Below are positions 39,142 through 47,926 of a stretch of 64,000 nucleotides of DNA, piece by piece. Each line of letters starts with the position of its first letter. The first letter of the stretch is position 1. The translations under genes were made by a program, and so were the position numbers. The notes beneath the pieces are model-generated. The model saw nothing but the letters and a program-made list of their open reading frames with translations, did not search any database and was not told the origin of the DNA. Source of the DNA: Chitinophagaceae bacterium (GTDB lineage: Bacteria > Bacteroidota > Bacteroidia > Chitinophagales > Chitinophagaceae). The DNA lies in assembly GCA_016708765.1 (NCBI GenBank), contig JADJFD010000003.1, forward strand, positions 434,001 through 498,000, read 5' to 3'.

Positions 39142-39192
39142 TCGTATCACCACCGTGAAAGGGTGGTGTCCTAACCCTTAGACGAACGGGCC
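39121..39192 (-). tRNA. tRNA-Glu (TTC)
   Basis: 72 bases on the minus strand. Acceptor stem GGCCCGT pairs with ACGGGCT, the anticodon loop CTTTCAC carries anticodon TTC, the anticodon stem is ACCACC/GGTGGT, and the T-loop reads TTCGAAT. Complete despite the integration event, because the island restores its 3' end. Confidence 0.95.
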
Positions 39193-39305
39193 GTTTTAGG
39201 GACGGCAAAGATAGTTGTGCGACAGTTTTTAGCCAAATGTTTTTGTCTTTGATTTTCCCACATTCATTTTAAGGTTAAGGGGCAAGTTTTTGCCCGAATT
39301 CGAAA

Positions 39306-39336
39306 TCTGAATACAGGTCAGGATTTCTTACCTTCG
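39306..39336 (+). promoter_or_regulatory. gapA promoter
   Basis: TCTG (39306-39309), exactly 19 bases, then TACCTTCG (39329-39336), one mismatch to each Bacteroidota element. Leaves a 5' leader of about 90 bases before gapA. Confidence 0.5.
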
Positions 39337-39430
39337 CAGCCCTTACCACCGAAGCTTTTTTTAACTCCCGTAGCTTTAGCAAAGGGATGTAGCGGAGGCG
39401 GATTATTTTTTAATTTTAAACTAAGTAATA

Positions 39431-40444
39431 ATGAGCACAGTTAAAGTAGCTATCAACGGCTTTGGCAGAATTGGCCGCCTTGTTTACCGCCAGATATATA
39501 ATATGAAAGGTATTGATGTTGTTGCTATTAACGACCTTACCAGTCCTAAAGTATTAGCTCATTTGTTGAAGTACGATAGTGCTCAAGGAAGATTTGATGC
39601 CGACGTAAAAGTGTCTGACGATTCTATTACTGTAAATGGCGACCTAGTAAAAATATATGCGCAGAAAGATCCATCTCAAATTCCTTGGGGAAGCCATGAT
39701 GTGGATGTGGTAATTGAAAGCACTGGTTTTTTTGCAGATAAAGACAAAGCAGCGGCACATATTACTGCTGGCGCCAAAAGAGTAGTTATCTCTGCTCCGG
39801 CAACTGGTGATTTGAAAACAGTTGTATCTAATGTGAACCATAGCATTTTGGATGGTAGCGAAACAATTATTTCTTGTGCATCTTGTACTACAAACTGTTT
39901 GGCCCCAATGGCAAAAGTGCTGAATGATAAATATGGTATCGTTACAGGTTTGATGACCACCATACATGCTTATACAAATGATCAGAATACTTTGGATGCC
40001 CCTCATCCAAAAGGTGATTTGCGCAGGGCAAGAGCAGCAGCGGCTAATATTGTTCCAAACAGTACAGGTGCTGCTAAAGCAATCGGATTGGTGTTGCCAG
40101 AGTTAAAAGGAAAACTAGATGGCGGTGCGCAAAGAGTACCGACAATCACTGGTTCATTAACTGAATTGAATACCATTTTGGAGAAAACGGTAACTGTGGA
40201 GCAGATCAATGCTGATATGAAAGCAGCTGCAAATGAAAGTTTTGGATATACTGAAGATGAAATTGTAAGTAGCGATATTATTGGTATCCATTACGGTTCG
40301 TTGTTTGATGCGACACAAACAAAAGTGATGACGATGGGAGATAAGCAAATAGTAAGAACAGTTAGCTGGTATGATAATGAAATGAGTTATGTAAGCCAGT
40401 TGGTAAGAACGGTAAATTATTTCGCCCAACTAATCAACAAATAA
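39431..40444 (+). CDS. gapA: Glyceraldehyde-3-phosphate dehydrogenase, type I
   Basis: 337 residues, full length. NAD-binding INGFGRIGRL at 8-17, catalytic Cys152 in SCASCTTNCLAP, phosphate-site THAYTNDQ and RRARAAAANIVP, and a C-terminal SWYDNEMSY. Converts glyceraldehyde-3-phosphate to 1,3-bisphosphoglycerate in glycolysis. A terminator follows, then a small gene and pgk, so two consecutive glycolytic steps are neighbours. Confidence 0.95.
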   Translation: MSTVKVAINGFGRIGRLVYRQIYNMKGIDVVAINDLTSPKVLAHLLKYDSAQGRFDADVKVSDDSITVNGDLVKIYAQKDPSQIPWGSHDVDVVIESTGFFADKDKAAAHITAGAKRVVISAPATGDLKTVVSNVNHSILDGSETIISCASCTTNCLAPMAKVLNDKYGIVTGLMTTIHAYTNDQNTLDAPHPKGDLRRARAAAANIVPNSTGAAKAIGLVLPELKGKLDGGAQRVPTITGSLTELNTILEKTVTVEQINADMKAAANESFGYTEDEIVSSDIIGIHYGSLFDATQTKVMTMGDKQIVRTVSWYDNEMSYVSQLVRTVNYFAQLINK

Positions 40445-40459
40445 TTTTTTAATAGTTAG

Positions 40460-40503
40460 ATACCGCAGCAAGTAAAACTATTTGTTGCGGTATTTTGTTT
40501 TTT
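40460..40503 (+). terminator. Terminator after gapA
   Basis: Stem TACCGCAGCAA with TTGTTGCGGTA (one G-U pair), followed by TTTTGTTTTTT. Confidence 0.75.
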
Positions 40504-40515
40504 AATTCGTAACGG

Positions 40516-40872
40516 ATGAAGATTAAAAATATAGGCGGAATGTCAGCCGAAAACTTACAGGAAGAGGTGAAACAAGGGGGAAGATTTGTTTATTATGCGT
40601 TTACTATTTCGGTAATTGTAGTAACGCTTAAAAAAACCTCCGGAGTTTATTTATTAAAAAAGGAAGAAAGTGCAGTTGCAAAAGGAATTGGCTTTACATT
40701 ACTTTCTTGCTTATTTGGCTGGTGGGGCTTTCCTTTCGGTCCAAAATATACAATAGAAAGTATCCGTACGAATATGAAAGGTGGTAAAGATGTAACGGAT
40801 GAAGTAATGGCTACCGTAGCCGGCCATATCTTGTTCAGAGAAGCAGAAAAAGAAAACATTGGTTTATCATAA
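40516..40872 (+). CDS. Small membrane protein between gapA and pgk
   Basis: 118 residues. Two hydrophobic segments (RFVYYAFTISVIVVTL and GIGFTLLSCLFGWWGFPFG) flank a basic loop. The last third is soluble. No family recognised. It is 15 bases upstream of pgk in the same direction and likely shares its message. Confidence 0.6.
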   Translation: MKIKNIGGMSAENLQEEVKQGGRFVYYAFTISVIVVTLKKTSGVYLLKKEESAVAKGIGFTLLSCLFGWWGFPFGPKYTIESIRTNMKGGKDVTDEVMATVAGHILFREAEKENIGLS

Positions 40873-40887
40873 TTAAAATACAGCATT

Positions 40888-42084
40888 ATGTCAGCATTTA
40901 ATTCGCATAATTTCAACGGACAGAGAGTATTGATAAGAGTTGATTTTAATGTTCCATTAAATGATAAGCTGGAAATAACTGACGATAGCCGGATGACGGC
41001 TGCTGTTCCTACAATAAAGAAAGTATTGGCAGATGGCGGAAAAGTAATTTTGATGAGCCACCTGGGTCGGCCTAAAGATGGTCCGGACGATAAATTCTCC
41101 TTAAAACATTTAATAAAACATTTAAGCGAATTGCTTGGTGGAGCTACCGTTCTTTTTGCCAAAGATTGTATTGGCGAGCAGGCTAATCTTACTGGCTCAA
41201 TGATGCGGAATGGGGAAGTGTTATTATTAGAAAACCTTCGTTTTCATAAAGAAGAAGAAAAAGGTGATGAAGGCTTCGCAAAAAAGTTAGTATTACTTGG
41301 CGATGTGTGGGTGAATGATGCTTTTGGTACAGCTCACCGGGCACATGCCTCTACAGCAGTTATTGGGAAATTCTTTCCGGCTGATAAACGCTTCTTTGGT
41401 TTACTAATGGAAAGTGAAGTGGCAAGTGCAGAAAAAGTGTTGCATAAAGCAGAGAAACCATTTGTGGCAATTATCGGCGGTGCAAAAGTGAGTGACAAGA
41501 TTTTGATTATTGAAAACCTTCTGGAAAGGGCAACAGATATTATCATTGGCGGTGGAATGGCTTACACTTTTATGAAAGCACAAGGTGGATCAATCGGAAA
41601 TTCTTTGTGTGAAGATGATAGATTAGATACTGCGGTAAAGATTTTAAAATTAGCTGAAGAAAAAGGAGTGAAGATTCATTTGCCTTCTGATTCTGTTATT
41701 GCAGATAAATTTGCCGCTGATGCTGAAACAAGTGTTGCGCCAAGTAATAATATTCCCGATGGCTGGATGGGATTGGATATTGGCTCTCATGCTTCTAATC
41801 ATTTTTCGAAAGTGATAAAAGCTTCAAAAACTATTTTATGGAACGGCCCAATGGGAGTTTTTGAAATGGAAAAATTTCAACTCGGCACAAAAACAATTGC
41901 CATTGCAGTTGCTGATGCTACACAAAACGGTGCTTTCTCATTAGTTGGCGGTGGCGATTCTGTTGCAGCCGTCAATCAGTTTGGTTTTGCAGATAAAGTA
42001 AGTTATGTTTCTACTGGCGGTGGCGCCATGCTGGAATATTTTGAAGGGAAAGTGCTGCCGGGTATTGCTGCGGTATCTGAATAA
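40888..42084 (+). CDS. pgk: Phosphoglycerate kinase
   Basis: 398 residues, full length. N-terminal RVDFNVPL, the hinge and basic-patch motif SHLGRPKDG, FLLENLRFHKEE-like segment, and the C-terminal nucleotide motif GGGDSVAAV. Makes ATP and 3-phosphoglycerate from 1,3-bisphosphoglycerate, the step after GapA. Translation probably follows the small upstream gene. Confidence 0.95.
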   Translation: MSAFNSHNFNGQRVLIRVDFNVPLNDKLEITDDSRMTAAVPTIKKVLADGGKVILMSHLGRPKDGPDDKFSLKHLIKHLSELLGGATVLFAKDCIGEQANLTGSMMRNGEVLLLENLRFHKEEEKGDEGFAKKLVLLGDVWVNDAFGTAHRAHASTAVIGKFFPADKRFFGLLMESEVASAEKVLHKAEKPFVAIIGGAKVSDKILIIENLLERATDIIIGGGMAYTFMKAQGGSIGNSLCEDDRLDTAVKILKLAEEKGVKIHLPSDSVIADKFAADAETSVAPSNNIPDGWMGLDIGSHASNHFSKVIKASKTILWNGPMGVFEMEKFQLGTKTIAIAVADATQNGAFSLVGGGDSVAAVNQFGFADKVSYVSTGGGAMLEYFEGKVLPGIAAVSE

Positions 42085-42090
42085 AGAGTA

Positions 42091-43197
42091 CTACAACTTC
42101 CTTACTTCAATTATCTTATCATTGTTACCACCATTACTGGTGCAGATATACACTTTACCGGTTGGTGAAATGCACAAATCTCTCATTCTTCCGTACGTAC
42201 CAGCAAAGAATTCTGTGGTTGATGTGATGCTTGTATTAGCAGCATCTAATTTCAACTGATACATTCTTGATTCTTTCAACGCTACTAATAGTAATGAGTT
42301 TTTCCATTGGGGAATTAAATCATTGTTGTAATAGTCAAGTCCGCAAGTAGCAATGGTCGGTGTCCATGCTTTCAATGGTTCTTTTACATTATTAGTTGAG
42401 CAAAATGTTTGTTCGGTTCCTGGGTCACAAAAACCAGCAACATTCGGCCAGCCATAATTTCTTCCTTTCTCAATAATATTTATTTCATCATCCGTACTAG
42501 GTCCATGTTCGGAACTGTATAAAATATTATTCGCATACACTAACCCTTGCGGATTGCGATGTCCTAAACTCCAATAAGGATTAACGGCAACAGGATTATC
42601 CACAGGAATAGTTCCATCAAGATTCAATCTTAATATTTTCCCACTCAACGAAGAAGTGTTTTGAGGTAATGATTGATTAGCCGCATCACCTGTCGAAATA
42701 AATAATTTAAGATCAGGAGTAATCACCAATCTCGATCCATTGTGAATGGAAGAAGCGGCTATATTTTCAATAATTGTAAATGGACTGATAAGAGCAGTTC
42801 CTGTATATGTAAATCGAACTACTTTTTCTTTGTAACCTCCGGAATTATAGTTGTAAGAAACATATACAAATGGATTTGCAGTAAAATTCGGATGCATTAC
42901 CATTCCTAGTAAACCACCTTCTCCATTTGTAACTACTTCTGTAATCGTATGAAGAAGTGAAACAGCTCCTGTTGTTGGATTTACACGACTTATTTTTCCT
43001 CCTCGCTCCGTCATCCAAATAAAATTGTCTTGCCCCCAAAGTATTTCCCATGGATAGTTAAGGCCGGTAACAATTGCAGAATCTTTAATAGGAACTGAAT
43101 CAGGAGGAGGAGCAGGAGTATTACCCGATTTTTTACATTGAGAAAAAAAAGTAAGCGATATTATGACGATGGGGAGTAAGATTTTCTTAAATGACAT
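42091..43197 (-). CDS. PQQ-dependent sugar dehydrogenase-like lipoprotein
   Basis: Starting at the ATG at 43197 gives a lipoprotein signal with FFSQC. The six-bladed propeller of the GSDH family follows: LNYPWEILWG, EGGLLGMVMHPNF, SIHNGSRLVITPDLKLFISTGD (catalytic His region), GHRNPQGLVY, SSEHGPSTDDEIN and NYGWPN. Such enzymes oxidise aldose sugars outside the inner membrane using pyrroloquinoline quinone, though many Bacteroidota members are uncharacterised. Convergent with pgk. Confidence 0.85.
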   Translation of the reverse strand: MSFKKILLPIVIISLTFFSQCKKSGNTPAPPPDSVPIKDSAIVTGLNYPWEILWGQDNFIWMTERGGKISRVNPTTGAVSLLHTITEVVTNGEGGLLGMVMHPNFTANPFVYVSYNYNSGGYKEKVVRFTYTGTALISPFTIIENIAASSIHNGSRLVITPDLKLFISTGDAANQSLPQNTSSLSGKILRLNLDGTIPVDNPVAVNPYWSLGHRNPQGLVYANNILYSSEHGPSTDDEINIIEKGRNYGWPNVAGFCDPGTEQTFCSTNNVKEPLKAWTPTIATCGLDYYNNDLIPQWKNSLLLVALKESRMYQLKLDAANTSITSTTEFFAGTYGRMRDLCISPTGKVYICTSNGGNNDKIIEVRKL

Positions 43198-43344
43198 GGA
43201 AAATATTTGGCATTTTGTCGCCAAAACCATGCCGCAGCGTTACTAAATTGCGGCTTTGCCGATATTAATACTATTTCAACCGAAAAATTACGCTGATGAA
43301 CTTTTGAATTTACTATTTTTACCACTACTAAAAAATTAACTACA

Positions 43345-43941
43345 ATGAAAGGAACCAAAAATGTCGCATTAATCGCAATAGGTGCTCTTGTTCTTATGCT
43401 TGGTGTATGGGGATGTAATGGCTACAACGGACTTAAAACAGCAGACCAGAGTGTGAAAAAAGTATGGAGTAATGTAGAAACAAACTATCAGCGTCGTGCC
43501 GATTTGTATAGCAGTGTAATAAAAACCGTTGAAGCATCAGCGAATTTTGAAAAATCAACATTGACTGCTGTTGTAGAAGCTAGAGCAAAAGCTACTTCTA
43601 TAAATGTAGATATTAATGATCCTGAATCGTTGAAAGCTTATCAGGATGCGCAAGCTAATTTGCAAGGTTCATTCAGCCGATTAATTGCTTCTTTTGAAGC
43701 TTATCCAGATTTGAAAACAACAAAAGCCTTTCAGGATTTTCAAGTACAAATTGAGGGTACGGAAAACAGAATTAATGTTGCCCGCCAGGATTACAACAAA
43801 GCGGTGGAAACATTTAACTTGAAAGTGGTGAGGTTCCCGAATAATATTTTGGCAGGTATGTTTGGCTTCAAAGAAAAAGCATACTATAAAGCTGATGAAG
43901 GAACTGATAAAGCTCCGGATATAAAATTTGATATTAAATAA
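43345..43941 (+). CDS. lemA: LemA family protein
   Basis: 198 residues with an N-terminal hydrophobic anchor (VALIAIGALVLMLGVWGC; may be a lipoprotein) and a periplasmic alpha-helical LemA domain (NGLKTADQSVKKVWSNVETNYQRRADL start). It is followed by two TPM-domain genes in close order, the usual LemA-TPM neighbourhood. Function unknown. Confidence 0.9.
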   Translation: MKGTKNVALIAIGALVLMLGVWGCNGYNGLKTADQSVKKVWSNVETNYQRRADLYSSVIKTVEASANFEKSTLTAVVEARAKATSINVDINDPESLKAYQDAQANLQGSFSRLIASFEAYPDLKTTKAFQDFQVQIEGTENRINVARQDYNKAVETFNLKVVRFPNNILAGMFGFKEKAYYKADEGTDKAPDIKFDIK

Positions 43942-43957
43942 CTACTGAAAGCTATCA

Positions 43958-44416
43958 ATGTTCTCATTTTTCCGAAAGAAAAAACAGTTCTTCTCCCAGG
44001 AGGATAACCATCTTATTGTAAAAGCAATTCGCCAGGCAGAAAAAAGTACCAGCGGAGAGGTTAGGGTATTTGTAGAAAGTCACTGTAGTTGGATGAATGC
44101 AATGGACAGGGCTGCCGAAATATTCTTTCAGCTTAAAATGGAAAAAACGGAACAGCGAAATGCCGTTATTGTTTACATCGCTATGAAGGATAGGCAGCTT
44201 GCTGTTTTCGGTGATGAAGGGATACACCAGAGAGTGGGGTCAGATTATTGGAATAGGCTGGTGAGAGAGATGCTTGCAAGTTTCAACAGCAATAATTACG
44301 GGGTAGGAATTGCAGAATGTGTTATTCAGATTGGCGATGTATTGAAATCTAATTTTCCTTATGATAGCGATACTGATAGAAATGAATTACCTGACGAAAT
44401 TGTTTTCGGCAGATAA
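43958..44416 (+). CDS. Cytoplasmic TPM-domain protein
   Basis: 152 residues with a TPM domain (AEKSTSGEVRVFVESHCS, then AVIVYIAMKDRQLAVFGDEGIHQRV). No signal peptide. Second gene of the lemA-TPM-TPM cluster, 16 bases after lemA. Confidence 0.85.
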   Translation: MFSFFRKKKQFFSQEDNHLIVKAIRQAEKSTSGEVRVFVESHCSWMNAMDRAAEIFFQLKMEKTEQRNAVIVYIAMKDRQLAVFGDEGIHQRVGSDYWNRLVREMLASFNSNNYGVGIAECVIQIGDVLKSNFPYDSDTDRNELPDEIVFGR

Positions 44417-44422
44417 ACGCCT

Positions 44423-45169
44423 ATGAAAAAATTACTCTTCATACTTACGCTGCTTATTTCAGTTTCTTCATTTGCACAAATTGAAGATATTGTTCCAAAA
44501 AAGCCAAGCCCTCAAAGGCTTGTCAATGATTATACAAATACATTGACGGATGTACAGAAGCAGGCTTTAGAAGACAAGTTGGTGGCTTATGATGATTCTA
44601 CATCAAATCAAATTTCAGTTGTTATAATTCCAACAACAGGTAATTATTCGGTGGAGGAAGTTGCGCTGGAAATACTTCGCAAATGGGGAGTCGGAAATAA
44701 AGACATCAACAACGGAATTGTTTTACTCGTCGCAAAAGACGACCGTAAAATGAGAATTGAAGTTGGCTATGGTTTAGAAGGTGTTATTACTGATGTTACA
44801 GCGAAAGATATTATTGAGTATACTATCAAGCCACAATTTAAACTTGATAATTATTATCGAGGAATAGATGAAGGAATAAATGGAATAGTTAAAGCTGCAG
44901 AAGGAGAATACGTTGCACCAAAAGGATATGGTAGCAATAATAAAGGAAAAGGCGGTAGTGTCTGGACAATTATTATAGTTGTGATTCTTTTGATTATCAT
45001 TTTTGGTGGAGCTGCTCCAGGCGGTGGTACCTATGTCTCAAGGGGTGGATTTACCGGTTGGTCAGGTAGTGGAAGTAGCGGTGGCGGTTGGTCTGGCGGC
45101 GGTGGTGGTGGATTTGGGGGCTTCGGCGGCGGCGGCGGAGGAGGAGGAGGTTCGAGTGGTAGCTGGTAA
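44423..45169 (+). CDS. Secreted TPM-domain protein with Gly-rich tail (YgcG-like)
   Basis: 248 residues. Signal peptide (ends SSFAQ), TPM domain (LVNDYTNTLTDVQKQALEDKL, then ILRKWGVGNKDINNGIVLLVA and MRIEVGYGLEGVITD), one transmembrane helix (WTIIIVVILLIIIFGG) and a C-terminal tail of ~50 residues that is mostly Gly and Ser. This layout is that of YgcG-type membrane-tethered proteins. Starts 6 bases after the previous gene; a terminator follows. Confidence 0.9.
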   Translation: MKKLLFILTLLISVSSFAQIEDIVPKKPSPQRLVNDYTNTLTDVQKQALEDKLVAYDDSTSNQISVVIIPTTGNYSVEEVALEILRKWGVGNKDINNGIVLLVAKDDRKMRIEVGYGLEGVITDVTAKDIIEYTIKPQFKLDNYYRGIDEGINGIVKAAEGEYVAPKGYGSNNKGKGGSVWTIIIVVILLIIIFGGAAPGGGTYVSRGGFTGWSGSGSSGGGWSGGGGGGFGGFGGGGGGGGGSSGSW

Positions 45170-45188
45170 AATATATTATTTAAAAGAA

Positions 45189-45223
45189 GAGCCATCTTAA
45201 TTATAAGATGGCTCTCCTTTTTT
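45189..45223 (+). terminator. Terminator after the lemA-TPM cluster
   Basis: Perfect 11-bp stem GAGCCATCTTA/TAAGATGGCTC followed by TCCTTTTTT; may also serve the convergent aminopeptidase gene. Confidence 0.85.
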
Positions 45224-45242
45224 GATGTTCTTTTATTCCTCT

Positions 45243-47774
45243 TTAGGGGATAGGGGCAAATCCTTTCTTATCCGCTTCTGGCATTACTGATTTGATATAG
45301 TTGACCAATTCTTGTAAAGCCGCATTTTCAGTATTTTCACTTGCTTGTTTGCTCTTTTTAGAAAGCAATCCTTTCAACACCATTCCATTTATAAATGGAT
45401 CAGTTTGATTTCTGAAATTTTCTGGAATTCCATCTCTGAGTTTTACAATCTCTTCAACACCCCATTTTACTTTTTCAGGATTCTTAACTGCAATTAAGTA
45501 AGTACTGAGTGTATTCAAAAATTGAAACTTAGCCTGTCCAAGCGGCATTTTAGCAAAGTCACCGATTATCTTATCAGCCAAGCTTTCATCACCAGATTTT
45601 ACAATCTCATTCATCACTGCTTCCTGTAAATTTCCTTTCGCTGGCTTATCACTCATTTTTTTTGCGATTGCATAAGCAGCTGCTGCATCTGTTTTACCCA
45701 ATGCCATTAATGCATTACCAGCAACTGTATAAGAGGAATCATTTACTGCACTTTTGAAAATCTCAATATATTCGGTTTTTTTGTAATCGCCCAACTTATC
45801 AATGGCAGCAGCTCTTACTGTTGCGTATTTATCTTTTTTTGCAAGATCAAGTAAGATTGATTCAAAGCCGTTTTTGATTGTTTCTTTTTTCAGGTCTACT
45901 TTGCTAATAGCAAAATTTCTCAGTCCTTCATATTTATCATTCAAAGCGGTCTTTAATAATGCAACAGCATTAGGATCATTTAATTTCGTTGATGCAAAAT
46001 CGATTGCTTCCCTTCTATCAAGATATTTGCCGGCATATTTATATTGGTGTATATAATTGTCCAATGTCTTATTATCCTTTTTTGTCCAAAGCATAATTTT
46101 ATCTCCATCCACATTTATAAGATCTGGTCTTTTCGTATAGTTGATGCTAAAACTATCAACAGCATTATTTGCCCATACGTTATAACGTACTTTTTCAGTA
46201 CCGTTATACACATCAATAGCAAGTGGTAACTTGAAAATCTTATCTGTTTTCTGGGTTTGCTTTACTATAACAGTAGCTTTCCCAGCTGCATCGTCGTAGA
46301 CATAATCAATATCAACAGTTGGGTTTCCGCTTCCAAAGTACCATTGGTTGAAATACCAATTCAAATCCCTACCACTTACTTCTTCAAATGCTAACCGTAA
46401 TTGATGCGCTTCTGCTGATTTAAATTTATTGGTAGTTAAGTAATTATTAATTGACTTGAAGAATGCACTATCGCCAACATGATTTCGTAGCATATGTAAG
46501 ATGCGACCACCTTTGTTATAGCTTACTGCATCAAACATGTCTTCTTTGTCTTTATAATGAAAACGGACAAGATCTTTTTTATCACTCCCACTCATTAAAT
46601 AACCTTGCATTCCCTGGTAATTAGTTGCGTCGCCGGCATCCTTACCATATTTATATTCATTCCACAGTGTTTCACTATAATCTGCAAACGATTCGTTTAA
46701 TGTAAGATTGCTCCAGCTTTCCGTTGTTACATAATCTCCAAACCACTGATGGAATAATTCATGAGCAATCGTTCCTTCCCAGTCATTTCCATCCACCAAC
46801 TCTCTGGCATCTTGTTGTGCACTTTCCTGATGTATAGTTGCAGTAGTATTTTCCATCGCTCCAGCTACATAGTCTCTGCCAGTTATCTGCGAATACTTTA
46901 TCCAAGGGAAATCAACTCCGGTAATCTTTGAAAAAAATGTCATCATCTCCGGTGTGTTACCAAATATTTTTTTTGCTACTGATTTGTATTCTGGCTCCAC
47001 ATAATAATTAACTTCTTTTCCTCTCCAAGTGTCTTTCACAACGGCATATTCACCCACACCTAGAAAGAATAAATAAGGTGCATGGGGCAAATCCATTTTC
47101 CAGTAATCACTTCTGGTGCCATCAGTGTTTTTTTTCTGGCTGGCCAACTTACCATTAGAAAGAGTTACATATTTATTATCAACTGTAACGGTAAGCTCTT
47201 GCGTACAACGTTGGTTCGTCTTATCAATCGTTGGAAACCATGCAGAACTTGACTCAGTTTCGCCTTGTGTCCATATCTGAGTGGGTTTGTCTTTTTCTTC
47301 TCCTTTTGGATTAATAAAATACATTCCTTTAATACCAAGCATCGCTCCTCCGCCATACTTTTCTTCAAATTCATCAGGCTTTGCCGTGTAATCTATATAT
47401 ATGGTATAGCTCTCGTTAGACTTGTAAGTCTTATCAAGTTTGATTCTCAAATTCCACTCGTCGTAATCAAAGGTTAGAGGGATTTGCTTTGTTCCTTTTA
47501 CCAATGCTACCTTTTTTATTTCCATTCCCTTTGCATCAAGGTTTAAGGAGTCAGTTGGATAAAAATGTGGCTTTAGGGTTAGCCATGCTTTTCCATATAG
47601 GTAAGACTTGCTGAAATCTGGCTTTACTTCCAGTTTGGTGTGAATCAGGTTATTAATTTTAGTAGCCGTTTCCCGGTATTCATTTTTCCAGGATGTATCC
47701 ATGTCTTCTCTCGGCTGTGCAAATAGCAACGATGTGGTGAATAAAAATGATAATGCAAACAATACTTTCTTCAT
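45243..47774 (-). CDS. M1-family zinc aminopeptidase
   Basis: 843 residues with a signal peptide (ends LLFAQ). The gluzincin motif HELFHQ has zinc ligands His338 and His342 with catalytic Glu339, and the third ligand Glu in LNESFADYSE ~20 residues on. The exopeptidase motif appears as GAMEN. A beta domain and a C-terminal HEAT-like helical region follow (GLRNFAISKVDL, TVRAAAIDKLGDY, TVAGNALMALGK). Trims N-terminal residues from peptides outside the inner membrane. Its promoter has TACATTTG at 47793-47800. Confidence 0.9.
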   Translation of the reverse strand: MKKVLFALSFLFTTSLLFAQPREDMDTSWKNEYRETATKINNLIHTKLEVKPDFSKSYLYGKAWLTLKPHFYPTDSLNLDAKGMEIKKVALVKGTKQIPLTFDYDEWNLRIKLDKTYKSNESYTIYIDYTAKPDEFEEKYGGGAMLGIKGMYFINPKGEEKDKPTQIWTQGETESSSAWFPTIDKTNQRCTQELTVTVDNKYVTLSNGKLASQKKNTDGTRSDYWKMDLPHAPYLFFLGVGEYAVVKDTWRGKEVNYYVEPEYKSVAKKIFGNTPEMMTFFSKITGVDFPWIKYSQITGRDYVAGAMENTTATIHQESAQQDARELVDGNDWEGTIAHELFHQWFGDYVTTESWSNLTLNESFADYSETLWNEYKYGKDAGDATNYQGMQGYLMSGSDKKDLVRFHYKDKEDMFDAVSYNKGGRILHMLRNHVGDSAFFKSINNYLTTNKFKSAEAHQLRLAFEEVSGRDLNWYFNQWYFGSGNPTVDIDYVYDDAAGKATVIVKQTQKTDKIFKLPLAIDVYNGTEKVRYNVWANNAVDSFSINYTKRPDLINVDGDKIMLWTKKDNKTLDNYIHQYKYAGKYLDRREAIDFASTKLNDPNAVALLKTALNDKYEGLRNFAISKVDLKKETIKNGFESILLDLAKKDKYATVRAAAIDKLGDYKKTEYIEIFKSAVNDSSYTVAGNALMALGKTDAAAAYAIAKKMSDKPAKGNLQEAVMNEIVKSGDESLADKIIGDFAKMPLGQAKFQFLNTLSTYLIAVKNPEKVKWGVEEIVKLRDGIPENFRNQTDPFINGMVLKGLLSKKSKQASENTENAALQELVNYIKSVMPEADKKGFAPIP

Positions 47775-47926
47775 ATAAATAATTTAGTGCCGCAAATGTA
47801 GTTTAGTCGGCGGTTTATTGACGAGCAAAAGGTATAGGCGGTTACATATTTAACAACTTATTGAAGTACTGATGTTATTTCTCGAAAGAATTCAAGTAAA
47901 TTTGTTGAGGCACCAATACCTTAGTA

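Noticed and set aside
45050..45165. Simple-sequence repeat or CRISPR-like array in the Gly-rich tail
   Set aside because: GGT/GGC-rich codons encode the normal Gly-rich tail of a YgcG-type protein; there are no regular spacers. I saw no CRISPR array anywhere in the window.
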